A DNA stretch of 64,000 nucleotides from Streptomyces sp. M41(2017) (lineage in GTDB: Bacteria; Actinomycetota; Actinomycetes; Streptomycetales; Streptomycetaceae): NCBI RefSeq assembly GCF_002078175.1, contig NZ_MWFK01000001.1, forward strand, positions 1,550,001 through 1,614,000. Reading direction: 5' to 3'. Numbering within the stretch: the stretch's first letter is position 1; each line of letters begins with the position of its first letter. The notes under the pieces were generated by a model. That model searched no databases. It was not told the DNA's origin and saw only the letters and a list, made by a program, of their open reading frames with translations. Shown here piece after piece: positions 1 through 8,179 of this stretch. The position numbers and the translations under genes were made by a program.

Positions 1-2637
1 CGCTCCCTCGGCGAGGGGGCGCTCGACCACACCCGCGCCCAGGAACTCGCCGGCCTCGCGGAGAAGGCGCGCGCCGAGGGCGACCTGCCCCGCGCCCGCG
101 ACCTGCTCCGGGACACCCTCGCCCTGTGGGACGGCGAACCCCTCGCGAGCATCCCCGGCCCGTACGCGGAGACCCAGCGGGCCCGGCTGGAGGAGTGGCG
201 GCTGCAACTCCTGGAATCCCGCCTCGACATGGACCTGGAGCAGGGCGCTCACGCGGAGGCCGTCTCCGAACTCACCGCGCTGACCGCCGCACACCCGCTG
301 CGCGAGCGGCTGCGGGAGCTGCTGATGCTGGCGCTGTACCGCTCCGGCCGGCAGGCCGAGGCCCTCGCGGTGTTCGCCGACACCCGGCGGCTGCTCGCCG
401 ACGAACTGGGGGTGGACCCGCGGGCGGGCCTGCGGGAGCTCCAGCAGCGCATCCTGCAGGCCGATCCCGGCCTCGCGGAACCCTCCGCACCGGCGGCCGA
501 ACCCGCCGCCGCTCCCGTGCGCCCCGCCCAGCTCCCGGCCACGGTGACCGACTTCACCGGGCGCGCCGCCTTCGTCCGGGAACTGAGCGACGTCCTCGCC
601 GCCGCCTCCTCCGAGGAGGGCCGCGTCATGGCCGTCTCCGCGCTGGCGGGCATCGGCGGTGTCGGCAAGACGACCCTCGCCGTGCACGTGGCGCACCAGT
701 CGCGCGGCGCCTTCCCCGACGGGCAGCTGTACGTCGACCTCCAGGGCGCCGGATCGCGGGCCGCCGAACCCGAGGCGGTGCTCGGCGCCTTCCTGCGGGC
801 CCTCGGCACGGCGGACACCGCCATCCCCGACTCGCTGGAGGAGCGCTCGGCGCTGTACCGCTCGGTCCTCGACGGCCGCCGCGTCCTCGTGCTGCTCGAC
901 AACGCCCGGGACGCCGCCCAGGTGCGCCCGCTGCTGCCCGGCACCGAGGGCTGCGCCGCCCTGGTGACCTCCCGGATGCGGATGGTGGACCTCGCGGGCG
1001 CCCATCTCGTCGACCTCGACGTGATGTCCCCCGAGGAGGCCCTGCAGCTCTTCACGAAGATCGTCGGCCGGGAGCGGGTGGCGTCCGAGCGGGAGGCGGC
1101 GCTCGACGTGGTCGCCGCGTGCGGGTTCCTGCCGCTGGCGATCCGTATCGCGGCGTCCCGGCTCGCCGCGCGGCGCACCTGGACGGTGTCGGTGCTCGCG
1201 GCGAAGCTCGGCGACGAGCGGCGCCGGCTGGACGAGCTCCAGGCCGGCGACCTCGCCGTCAAGGCCACCTTCGAACTCGGCTACGGCCAGCTGGAGCCCG
1301 CCCAGGCCCGCGCCTTCCGGCTGCTCGGTCTGGCCGACGGCCCCGACATCTCCCTCGCGGCCGCGGCGGCCGTGCTCGACCTCCCGGCCGAGGACACCGA
1401 GGACCTCCTGGAGTCCCTCGTCGACACCTCGCTCCTGGAGTCCGCCGCCCCCGGCCGCTACCGCTACCACGACCTCGTCCGCCTCTACGCCCGATCCTGC
1501 GCGGAACGCGACGAACAGCCCCCGACGGAACGGGCGGCGGCGCTCTCCCGCCTGCTGGACTTCTACCTGGCCACGGCGGCGGGCGTGTACGCCCTCGAAC
1601 GGCCGGGGGACCGGCTGGTGGACCATCTGGAGCCGACCCGGACGGAGGGCCTCGCCTTCGCCGACCGGAAGGCCTCCTGGGACTGGCTGTACTCGGAGGC
1701 CGTCCCGCTGCTCGCCTGCGTACGGCAGTCGGCCACCGGTCCGACGCTGCGCCGCGCCATCGACCTGCTGTGGGCGGCGGTGGACCTCGCCGAGTCCGGA
1801 GCCAACTCCAAGGAGTACGAGGCGGCGGCCGCGGCCCTGCGCGACGCCGCCCGCGGCGCCTCGGACACCCGCGCCGAAGGGCGCGCGGGCGTCGTCCTGA
1901 GCAACGCGCTCCTGTTCTCCGGGGTGTTCGACCAGGCGTACCGGGAGGCCCAGCAGGCACTCCGGCTCGCCGAGGCGTCCGACGACCCGCTGCCCTGCTG
2001 CTGGGCGGCGAACATCCTCGGCAGCATCGCCTTCTACCAGAAGCGCTATGCCGACGCGGAGGGCTACTTCAGCCGGGCCATCGAGGAGTTCCGCGGCTGC
2101 GGCGACCTCGCCGGGTCGGCGAGCCCGCTCTGCAATCTGTCGCGGCTGCACCTCGCGACGGGGCGGGCCGACAGCGCCGTCGTCCTCGCCGGCCAGGGCA
2201 CCGAGATCTACGAGACCCTCGGCCACACCCTGCGCGTGGCCAACGGCCGCTACGCCCTCGGGATGGCCCTCGGCAAGAGCGGCCGGCATTCCGACGCCAC
2301 GAGCGAGCTGGAGGAGGCGCTGCGGGTTTTCCGCGACAGCCGCCAGCGCCTCTGGGAGGGCATGGCCCTGTGCCGCCTCGCGGAGGTCGACCTCGACGCC
2401 CGCAAGCCGGCCCGCGCCGCGAGCAACGCGGAGATGGCGCTGACCGTGCTGCGGGGCATCGGGGGTGAGTGGCGCCGGGGCAACGTCCTGACCGTCCTGG
2501 GCAAGTCGCTGAGCGGCATCGGCCAGTCCGGCCGGGCGCAGGTCTGCTGGCGCGAGGCCCTGGAGATCTACGAGAAGCTGGACTCCCCGGAGGCCGCGGA
2601 GGTCCGCACCCTGCTGACCCCGGTCGCCGCCGCGTAG
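1..2637 (+). CDS. afsR: AfsR-like SARP/STAND transcriptional activator (5' end cut off by window)
   Basis: The frame is open from base 1, so the start and the winged-helix DNA-binding domain lie outside the window. 878 residues are visible; S. coelicolor AfsR has 993. Visible residues 1-150 form the BTAD domain that follows the SARP helix-turn-helix. An NB-ARC ATPase follows, with Walker A GIGGVGKTTL near residue 217, a Walker B-like VLVLLDNARD near 297 and a GFLPLAIR motif near 375. The last 300 residues are helical TPR-like repeats. AfsR is phosphorylated by the kinase AfsK and activates afsS by recruiting RNA polymerase. Both an afsS-like gene (2881) and afsK (8180) lie downstream here, which supports AfsR itself rather than another SARP. 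Identity is inferred from architecture and neighbours. Confidence 0.88.
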   Translation, partial: RSLGEGALDHTRAQELAGLAEKARAEGDLPRARDLLRDTLALWDGEPLASIPGPYAETQRARLEEWRLQLLESRLDMDLEQGAHAEAVSELTALTAAHPLRERLRELLMLALYRSGRQAEALAVFADTRRLLADELGVDPRAGLRELQQRILQADPGLAEPSAPAAEPAAAPVRPAQLPATVTDFTGRAAFVRELSDVLAAASSEEGRVMAVSALAGIGGVGKTTLAVHVAHQSRGAFPDGQLYVDLQGAGSRAAEPEAVLGAFLRALGTADTAIPDSLEERSALYRSVLDGRRVLVLLDNARDAAQVRPLLPGTEGCAALVTSRMRMVDLAGAHLVDLDVMSPEEALQLFTKIVGRERVASEREAALDVVAACGFLPLAIRIAASRLAARRTWTVSVLAAKLGDERRRLDELQAGDLAVKATFELGYGQLEPAQARAFRLLGLADGPDISLAAAAAVLDLPAEDTEDLLESLVDTSLLESAAPGRYRYHDLVRLYARSCAERDEQPPTERAAALSRLLDFYLATAAGVYALERPGDRLVDHLEPTRTEGLAFADRKASWDWLYSEAVPLLACVRQSATGPTLRRAIDLLWAAVDLAESGANSKEYEAAAAALRDAARGASDTRAEGRAGVVLSNALLFSGVFDQAYREAQQALRLAEASDDPLPCCWAANILGSIAFYQKRYADAEGYFSRAIEEFRGCGDLAGSASPLCNLSRLHLATGRADSAVVLAGQGTEIYETLGHTLRVANGRYALGMALGKSGRHSDATSELEEALRVFRDSRQRLWEGMALCRLAEVDLDARKPARAASNAEMALTVLRGIGGEWRRGNVLTVLGKSLSGIGQSGRAQVCWREALEIYEKLDSPEAAEVRTLLTPVAAA

Positions 2638-2681
2638 AGCCTGACGGGAGCGCTCGCCGCGAGGAGCCAGTCCGCAGCGGG

Positions 2682-2715
2682 CGTTCATCGTTCGTTTATC
2701 GCCACGCGGCAGTCT
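2682..2715 (+). promoter_or_regulatory. Candidate AfsR/SARP operator and promoter of the afsS-like gene
   Basis: Two 11-bp direct repeats lie back to back: CGTTCATCGTT (2682-2692) and CGTTTATCGCC (2693-2703). A -10-like CAGTCT (2710-2715) starts 9 bp after the second GTTTATC core. SARP activators are known to bind heptamers repeated every 11 bp, about 8 bp from the -10 element and replacing a normal -35. The GTTCATC core resembles the AfsR box described at S. coelicolor afsS. A second possible -10, TAGGGT, is at 2782-2787. Confidence 0.62.
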
Positions 2716-2800
2716 CTGTGTTGTCGATCCGTCGCGTCGGGGGGCAGACGGACCGCCGAAGTGGTCGCCGAACTCGCAGTCTAGGGTGGGCGATCCGAGT

Positions 2801-2840
2801 GGCCCGCCCGGCCGTCCTCGGGGGAATGGCCGGGCGGGCC
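2801..2840 (+). promoter_or_regulatory. Perfect 13-bp hairpin between the promoter and afsS-like start
   Basis: GGCCCGCCCGGCC (2801-2813) pairs exactly with GGCCGGGCGGGCC (2828-2840) across a 14-nt loop. It ends 40 bp before the afsS-like start. If transcription begins near 2722 it sits in a 5' leader of about 160 nt and could attenuate or stabilise the message. It could equally be the afsR terminator. No U-tract follows. Confidence 0.5.
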
Positions 2841-2880
2841 CCGTAGTCCCATGAAGAGCCACCAAAGGGGAGGCAGCACC

Positions 2881-3060
2881 ATGAGCGAGACCGAGAAGCC
2901 GATCGCCGAGCCGGACAACACGCACGTCACCGGTGGTGAGGACGGCGAGGAGATCACCCCGCTGAACACCCACGTGACGAGCAGCCCGATCAAGCCGCTC
3001 GCCGCGTCGGACGGCGAGGCCAAGCCGGACAACACCCACGTGACGGACAACCCGGCCTAG
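2881..3060 (+). CDS. afsS: AfsS-like small repeat protein (sigma-like peptide)
   Basis: This 59-residue acidic protein carries three spaced copies of a short repeat: DNTHVTGG, LNTHVTSS and DNTHVTDN. The ATG at 2881 is preferred over an upstream ATG at 2851 because the run AAAGGGGAGG lies just before it. AfsS of S. coelicolor is a 63-residue protein made of three imperfect repeats around NHMP, encoded immediately downstream of afsR and acting as a pleiotropic activator of antibiotic production. Size, repeat plan and location agree, but the repeat core here is NTHVT. How the AfsS family acts biochemically is unknown. The SARP-type box at 2682 suggests direct control by the upstream activator. 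Confidence 0.75.
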   Translation: MSETEKPIAEPDNTHVTGGEDGEEITPLNTHVTSSPIKPLAASDGEAKPDNTHVTDNPA

Positions 3061-3083
3061 AGCCGCACCGGACGGGGACCGTG

Positions 3084-3118
3084 GGCCGCGGCGGCGCGGA
3101 GGGGGAGCCGCCGCGGCC
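3084..3118 (+). terminator. Strong hairpin after the afsS-like gene
   Basis: GGCCGCGGCGGC (3084-3095) and GCCGCCGCGGCC (3107-3118) form a perfect 12-bp stem with an 11-nt loop, 23 bp after the stop. There is no U-tract, as is common for Streptomyces terminators. It also separates this gene from the convergent ligase gene. Confidence 0.65.
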
Positions 3119-3352
3119 GACGTGTGCCGGGGGACGGCCCGTGGGGGGACCAGCGGGGGCCGGCCGTGTCCGGACGCGGACCGGAGGGAGCGACGACGGG
3201 GGAACGACGGCGGCGGGTGTCCCGGGGGGGCGCCCGCCGCCGTCGGCGTGCCGTGGGCGTGTGCCGCCGTCGGCGTGCGCCCGGGACGGCGTCGGCCACG
3301 GCCGGCCCGGGTCCCCGGGGGCGGCGGCCCCACCGTGCCGCCGGCCCGTGTC

Positions 3353-4951
3353 TCACCGCCCCCGCAGCTCCCCCTTCACCACCTTCCCGCTCGCGTTGCG
3401 CGGGAGTTCGTGGACGAAGTCGACCGTGCGGGGGACCTTGTAGTTGGCCATCTCGCGGCGGGACCAGGCGATCAGGTCGTCCGCGGTGAGGGTCGAGTGG
3501 GCACGGCGGACGACGTAGGCGCGGCCGACCTCGCCGAGGCGGGTGTCCGGCGTGCCGACGACCGCGACGTCGGCGACGTCCGGGTGCAGGCCGAGGAGTT
3601 GCTCTATCTCGGCGGGATACGCGTTGAAGCCGCCGACGATGAACATGTCCTTGATCCGGTCGGTGATGCGGAGGTTCCCGGCGGCGTCCAGGACACCCAC
3701 GTCCCCGGTGCGCAGCCAGCCGTCCGGTGACACCACCTCCGCCGTCGCCGCCGCGTCCTCGAAGTAGCCGCTCATCACGTTGAATCCGCGCACCAGCACC
3801 TCGCCGGGCGTGCCGGGCGGCGCGTCGGCGCCCGTGGTGTCCACCACCCGTACCTCGGTGTCCGGGACGGCCCGGCCCGAGGTCGTGGCGATCACCTCCG
3901 GCGGGTCCCCCCTGCGGCACATGGTGACGATGCCGCTCGCCTCGGAGAGGCCGTACGCCGTCAGGACCGTGGCCACCCCGAGTTCCGTGCGCAGGCGTTC
4001 CACCAGGCGCAGCGGCACCACCGCCGCACCGGTGACGACCAGGCGCAGGGCGGAGAGGTCGTGCGCGTCCCGGGAGGGGTGGTCGAGCAGCGACTGGTGG
4101 AGCGTGGGCGGGCCGGGCAGGACGGAGACGCGTTCCGCCGCCACGTTCGCGAGGACCGTGTCCACGTCGAACACCGGCTGCGGGATCATCGTCGCCCCGC
4201 GCATCAGGCAGGCGATGATCCCGGCCTTGTAGCCGAAGGTGTGGAAGAACGGGTTCACGATCAGATAGCGGTCGCCCTCGCGCAGTCCGGCGAGGTCGCT
4301 CCAGATCTCGTAGCCGCGCAGGGTCTGCGCGTGGGTGATCAGGGCGCCCTTGGGACGGCCGGTGGTGCCGGAGGTGAAGACGATGTCCGAGGGTTCGGCA
4401 CCGGACACGGCGGCGGCCCTGCGGCGGACCGCGTCGTCCCCCACCGCCTCCCCCGCCGCGAGGAAGTCCTTCCAGGTGCGGAAGTCGGCGGGGGCGTCGT
4501 CCGCCAGGACCACGACCTGTTCCAGGTGCGGGAGCCCGGGCAGCGGGCCGGGACCGGGCCCCTCGCCGGCCGCCCGCCGCAGCGAGGCCACGTACGAGGT
4601 GCCGAGGAACGTGCCGGTGACGAACAGCAGCTTCGCCCGGCTGCGGTCCAGCACGTACGCCGCCTCGGCGCCCTTGAAGCGGGTGTTGAGCGGCACGAGG
4701 ACCGCGCCCGCCGACACCGCGCCGAGGGCGGAGACGATCCAGTCGAGCGTGTTCGGGGCCCAGATGGCCACCCGGTCGCCGAGCCGGACACCGCTCGCCA
4801 TGCAGGCCGCCGCCGCCCGCTCCACCCGGGCGCCCAGCTCCTCGTAGGAGACACGGGTCCGGCCCTCGACGACCGCCTCGCGGCCGGCGAAGCGTGTGGC
4901 CGCCGACCGCACCAGCCCCGGGACGCTTCCCCACTCCAGGTCACCGCGCAT
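3353..4951 (-). CDS. FadD3-like acyl-CoA synthetase (AMP-forming)
   Basis: This 532-residue ANL-superfamily ligase activates a carboxylic acid to its CoA thioester through an acyl-adenylate. The AMP-binding P-loop FTSGTTGRPKGA lies near residues 190-202, a GYFED-type motif and the hinge RIKDMFIVGGFN near 425-440, and the adenylation lysine in PRNASGKVVKGEL at the C-terminus. The closest family I recognise is mycobacterial FadD3, which activates the bicyclic steroid degradation product HIP; substrate specificity is an inference. The start is chosen by GGGAGG 7 bp upstream. It is divergent from the Ltp2-like gene, and the shared promoter region carries two tandem copies of the CTGAC-N5-GTCAG operator. 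Confidence 0.85.
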   Translation of the reverse strand: MRGDLEWGSVPGLVRSAATRFAGREAVVEGRTRVSYEELGARVERAAAACMASGVRLGDRVAIWAPNTLDWIVSALGAVSAGAVLVPLNTRFKGAEAAYVLDRSRAKLLFVTGTFLGTSYVASLRRAAGEGPGPGPLPGLPHLEQVVVLADDAPADFRTWKDFLAAGEAVGDDAVRRRAAAVSGAEPSDIVFTSGTTGRPKGALITHAQTLRGYEIWSDLAGLREGDRYLIVNPFFHTFGYKAGIIACLMRGATMIPQPVFDVDTVLANVAAERVSVLPGPPTLHQSLLDHPSRDAHDLSALRLVVTGAAVVPLRLVERLRTELGVATVLTAYGLSEASGIVTMCRRGDPPEVIATTSGRAVPDTEVRVVDTTGADAPPGTPGEVLVRGFNVMSGYFEDAAATAEVVSPDGWLRTGDVGVLDAAGNLRITDRIKDMFIVGGFNAYPAEIEQLLGLHPDVADVAVVGTPDTRLGEVGRAYVVRRAHSTLTADDLIAWSRREMANYKVPRTVDFVHELPRNASGKVVKGELRGR

Positions 4952-4979
4952 CGCGTACCTCCCGCCGCAGCACCACTAG

Positions 4980-4994
4980 CTGACTGACCGTCAG
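4980..4994. promoter_or_regulatory. CTGAC-N5-GTCAG operator (copy 1)
   Basis: CTGACTGACCGTCAG, perfect arms, in the divergent region between the FadD3-like ligase and the Ltp2-like thiolase. It is 28 bp upstream of the ligase ATG. Same sequence as the copy at 39137. Confidence 0.75.
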
Positions 4995-5006
4995 ATTAGC
5001 TGTAGC

Positions 5007-5021
5007 CTGACGGCCTGTCAG
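5007..5021. promoter_or_regulatory. CTGAC-N5-GTCAG operator (copy 2)
   Basis: CTGACGGCCTGTCAG, perfect arms, centred 27 bp from copy 1 and 29 bp upstream of the Ltp2-like start. The pair covers both promoters of the divergent region. Confidence 0.75.
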
Positions 5022-5050
5022 CAGCCGGGACCGGTCGCGGAGGTGCACCC

Positions 5051-6199
5051 ATGCCAGGGATCAAGGACGCCACAGCTGTCGTCGGCATCGGCCAGACCCC
5101 CTTCGCCAAGCAACTCCCCGACTCCGAGAAGACCCTGGCCTGCCAGGCGATCCTCGCCGCGCTCGACGACGCCGGCATCGCGCCCGCGGAGGTCGACGGC
5201 CTCGCCTCGTACACCATGGAGGAGACCGACGAGGTGGAGGTCGCCAAGGCCGTCGGGCTCGGCGACCTCAGCTTCTTCAGCAAGGTGGGCTACGGCGGCG
5301 GCGGTTCGTGCGCCACCGTCGCCCATCTCGCCGGTGCGATAGCCGCCGGCCAGGCGACGGTGGGGGTGGCCTGGCGGTCACGGAAGCGCGGTTCGGGACC
5401 CCGGCCGTGGAAGAACACCGCCGTGCAGCTCCCCACCCCGGCCCAGTGGACGCGACCCTTCGGGCTCCTGCGGCCCGCCGACGAGATCGGCATGCTCGCC
5501 CGCCGCTATCTGCACGAGTTCGGCGCGACCCGCGACCACCTGTTCAACGTGGCACTGGCCTGCCGCAACCGCGCCAACCAGAACCCGGCCGCGATGATGT
5601 ACGAACGCCCGCTGACCCGCGAGATGTACATGACCTCCCGCTGGATCAGCGAGCCCCTCTGCCTCTTCGACAACTGTCTGGAGACGGACGGCGCGCTGGC
5701 CTGCGTGATCGTCTCCGCCGAGCGCGCCCGCGACTGCCGGCAGCGGCCCGTGTACGTCCACTCCGCCGCCCAGGGCCTGCCCGCCCAGCACCACGGCATG
5801 GTCAACTACTGGAACGACGACCCGCTCACCGGCCCCGCCTGGGCCGCCGCCCGACACCTGTGGAAACACGCCGACTTCACCCCCGACGACGTGGACGTCG
5901 CGCAGATCTACGACGCGTTCACCCCGCTCATCCCCCTGTCCCTGGAGGGCTACGGCTTCTGCGGCCGGGGCGAGGGCGCGGCCTTCACGGAGGGCGGCGC
6001 GCTGGAGATCGGCGGCCGGCTGCCCGTGAACACCGGGGGCGGCGGGCTCAGCGAGGCCTACGTGCACGGCTTCAACCTCATCAACGAGGGCGTGAAGCAG
6101 TTGCGCGGCACGAGCACGGCGCAGGTGCCGGGTGCGGCGACCTGCCTGGTCACCGCGGGGGAAGGGGTCCCCACCTCCGCTCTTCTGCTGAGGAGTTGA
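5051..6199 (+). CDS. Ltp2-like thiolase-superfamily protein (probable retro-aldolase)
   Basis: This 382-residue protein of the lipid-transfer/thiolase fold lacks a normal thiolase Cys nucleophile region. It resembles Ltp2, which cleaves the side chain of 17-hydroxy steroid CoA esters by retro-aldol reaction together with a DUF35 partner. Tyr287 (IYDAF) and Tyr337 (EAYVHGF) are 50 residues apart, the spacing of the two tyrosines reported as important in Ltp2. The stop overlaps the Shine-Dalgarno AGGAG of the DUF35 gene, which starts one base later, so the two are translated together. The start has GGAGGTG 7 bp upstream. Two operator palindromes precede it. Confidence 0.8.
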   Translation: MPGIKDATAVVGIGQTPFAKQLPDSEKTLACQAILAALDDAGIAPAEVDGLASYTMEETDEVEVAKAVGLGDLSFFSKVGYGGGGSCATVAHLAGAIAAGQATVGVAWRSRKRGSGPRPWKNTAVQLPTPAQWTRPFGLLRPADEIGMLARRYLHEFGATRDHLFNVALACRNRANQNPAAMMYERPLTREMYMTSRWISEPLCLFDNCLETDGALACVIVSAERARDCRQRPVYVHSAAQGLPAQHHGMVNYWNDDPLTGPAWAAARHLWKHADFTPDDVDVAQIYDAFTPLIPLSLEGYGFCGRGEGAAFTEGGALEIGGRLPVNTGGGGLSEAYVHGFNLINEGVKQLRGTSTAQVPGAATCLVTAGEGVPTSALLLRS

Positions 6200-6200
6200 G

Positions 6201-6638
6201 ATGGACGAGTCCCTGCTCTCCCCCGTCCTCGACGACGACGGCGCGCCCTTCTGGGAGTACGCCGCGCAGGGCGAACTGCGGGTCCAGGGCTGCGCCGACT
6301 GCGGCGAGCTGCGCTTCCCGCCCCGGCCCTGCTGCCCGCACTGCCACTCCTTCGCGAGCGCGTGGCGCAGGATGACCGGGCGGGGCAGGATCTGGTCGTA
6401 CGTCGTCCCGCATCCGCCGCTCCTGCCCGCCTACGCGGAGCTGCCCGGCTACAACGCGATCGTGGTGGAACTGGCCGACGCGCCACGGATCCGGCTGGTC
6501 GGGAACCTGGTGAGCGGTCCGGACGCGGCCCTCAACTCCGTCTCCCCGGACCGGATCCGCATCGGGGCCCGGGTGCAGGCGGTGTTCACCGAGGTGAACG
6601 GCGTGACCGTGCCGCGCTGGGTCCTGGAGCGGGCGTGA
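6201..6638 (+). CDS. Zn-ribbon/OB-fold DUF35 protein, partner of the Ltp2-like protein
   Basis: This 145-residue protein has a rubredoxin-like zinc ribbon (CADC near residue 31 and CPHC about 18 residues later) followed by an acyl-CoA-binding OB fold. DUF35 proteins form obligate complexes with thiolase-fold enzymes; in steroid degradation the DUF35 domain of ChsH2 docks with Ltp2. Its position directly behind the thiolase, with one base between stop and start, supports the same pairing. Its own stop overlaps the GTG of the next gene by four bases (GTGA), so the three genes form a tightly coupled operon. Confidence 0.85.
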   Translation: MDESLLSPVLDDDGAPFWEYAAQGELRVQGCADCGELRFPPRPCCPHCHSFASAWRRMTGRGRIWSYVVPHPPLLPAYAELPGYNAIVVELADAPRIRLVGNLVSGPDAALNSVSPDRIRIGARVQAVFTEVNGVTVPRWVLERA

Positions 6639-7468
6639 GCGGCGAGCGGACCCGGACCACCGGCACCGGAGGCCCGGCGGGCGGCGACGGCGGCCGGGGC
6701 CTCGCGGTCGCCGTCGACCAGGACACCGGCGTCGCCGTCCTCACCCTGGACCGGCCGCATCGGCTGAACGCGATCGACCCGGCGACCGCCGCCGAACTGG
6801 CGGCCACCTGGCAGGCGTTCCGGTTCGACGACACCGTACGGGCGGTCGTCGTCACGGGCGCCGGGCAGCGCGCGTTCTGCACCGGCATCGACCGGGACGC
6901 GCAGGTGCCGCAGCCCTCTTCCCCGTACATGGTGGACGACCCGCTCGCCACGATCGGCCCGAAGGCCAACGACCTGTGGAAGCCGGTGATCGCCGCCGTG
7001 CACGGGATGGCGTGCGGCGGCGCCTTCTACCTGCTCGGCGAGGCGGAGTTCGTGGTCGCGGACGAGACGGCGTCCTTCTTCGACCCGCACACGACGTACG
7101 GCATGGTCAGCGCCTACGAGTCGGTCTACCTCGCCCAGCGCATGCCGTTCGGGGAGGTGGCCCGGATGGCGCTGATGGGAACCGCCGAACGGATCTCGGC
7201 CCGCCGCGCGTACGAGGTCGGACTGGTCTCCGAACTCACGCCCCCGGGAGGCGCGGTGGCGGCGGCCGTGGCGTGCGCGGCCGTCATCGCGTCCTATCCG
7301 GCCGACGCCGTGCAGGGCACCGTGCGGGCGCTCTGGCAGGCGCAGGAGGCGACCCGGGCGGCAGCCCTCGCGCACGCCCCGCAGCTCGTCTCCCTCGGCA
7401 ACCTGCCCGGCGACCGTCAGGCGGAGCTGTTCGCGGGGCGACGCCCGGGGGGATTCCGGACGCGGTGA
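6635..7468 (+). CDS. Enoyl-CoA hydratase/isomerase family protein
   Basis: This 277-residue crotonase-fold protein should act on a CoA thioester, probably hydrating a double bond to give the substrate of the Ltp2-like aldolase. The CoA-binding start LDRPHRLNAI, the first oxyanion-hole segment AFCTGIDRD and the second, HGMACGGAFYLLGE, are visible. I chose the GTG at 6635, overlapping the DUF35 stop (GTGA), over ATG codons farther upstream that would run deep into that gene. Residues 1-20 are Gly/Thr-rich linker. The usual two catalytic Glu cannot both be assigned by eye, so hydratase versus isomerase is open. Confidence 0.82.
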   Translation: MSGERTRTTGTGGPAGGDGGRGLAVAVDQDTGVAVLTLDRPHRLNAIDPATAAELAATWQAFRFDDTVRAVVVTGAGQRAFCTGIDRDAQVPQPSSPYMVDDPLATIGPKANDLWKPVIAAVHGMACGGAFYLLGEAEFVVADETASFFDPHTTYGMVSAYESVYLAQRMPFGEVARMALMGTAERISARRAYEVGLVSELTPPGGAVAAAVACAAVIASYPADAVQGTVRALWQAQEATRAAALAHAPQLVSLGNLPGDRQAELFAGRRPGGFRTR

Positions 7469-7484
7469 GCGCCGCCGGGGGTCG

Positions 7485-8117
7485 TCAGCGGTCGACCGTG
7501 GCCCGTCGGTCGACCACGCAGTGGTCCAGCCGGTCCACGGCCCCCGTACTCGCGACGGCGACGCGGACGGTCGCCTTGCCGTTCGCGGGCACCGTCACCT
7601 GGTCGCCCGACTCGGCCAGGGTGGAACCGGACGCGTCCTTGTACGTGATGTTCACCGTGAAGACCGCCTCGCGCCCGTTGGGGTTCCTGACCTCGGCGGT
7701 CGTGTACGGGTCGTCGTCCGTGCTCGCGCACCGCTTGAGCACCGCGGTGCCGTCCTTCAGCGGCCGGGAGGTGCCGGACGAGGTCGCGGTGGCAGTGGAA
7801 CGGTGAGTGGGCCGCGAACGGTACGTGCCGCCGCTGGTGCCGGTCCCGGAGCCGTACGCGTCGTCGGACGAGCCGCCGTACGGGTCGCTGGACGAACCGC
7901 CGTACGGGTCGCTGCTGGACGAGCCGCCGCCGTACGAACCGCCGCCCGACGTCGATGTCGACGACGAACTGTCGTGGTCCTGGCGGGAACTGCTGCATCC
8001 GCCGCCGCTGCTGTGATGACTGCGGCTCCCGTGACGGCCTGTCGAGAAGCCGGTCAGAGCCAGCACGACCATCACCGACACCGCTGTGAACCTGAGTGTG
8101 CGCCCCCGCGTGTACAT
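7485..8117 (-). CDS. Secreted Ser/Gly/Tyr-rich hypothetical protein
   Basis: A 210-residue protein that I do not recognise by name. The N-terminus has Arg residues and a hydrophobic stretch (TAVSVMVVLALTGFS), so it is probably exported. Residues 30-100 are low-complexity, with repeated DPYGGSSS units visible in the DNA as near-identical blocks. The last 80 residues form a compact beta-like domain with two Cys (KRCAST and LDHCVV) and Val/Thr-rich strands. The ATG at 8117 is preceded by TAGGGT with 7 bp between, the pattern of a leaderless Streptomyces promoter. It lies convergent to the enoyl-CoA hydratase and downstream of afsK on the same strand. Confidence 0.65.
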   Translation of the reverse strand: MYTRGRTLRFTAVSVMVVLALTGFSTGRHGSRSHHSSGGGCSSSRQDHDSSSSTSTSGGGSYGGGSSSSDPYGGSSSDPYGGSSDDAYGSGTGTSGGTYRSRPTHRSTATATSSGTSRPLKDGTAVLKRCASTDDDPYTTAEVRNPNGREAVFTVNITYKDASGSTLAESGDQVTVPANGKATVRVAVASTGAVDRLDHCVVDRRATVDR

Positions 8118-8179
8118 GACCGTCACCCTACCCAGGACGGCCGGACGCACTCCGCCGAGGGACGCACCGGCGCGGAGCC

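Noticed and set aside
126..2468. 780-codon open frame in another frame over afsR
   Set aside because: Arg/Pro/Gly-rich low-complexity translation typical of a shifted high-GC frame; the afsR frame has clear BTAD and NB-ARC motifs.
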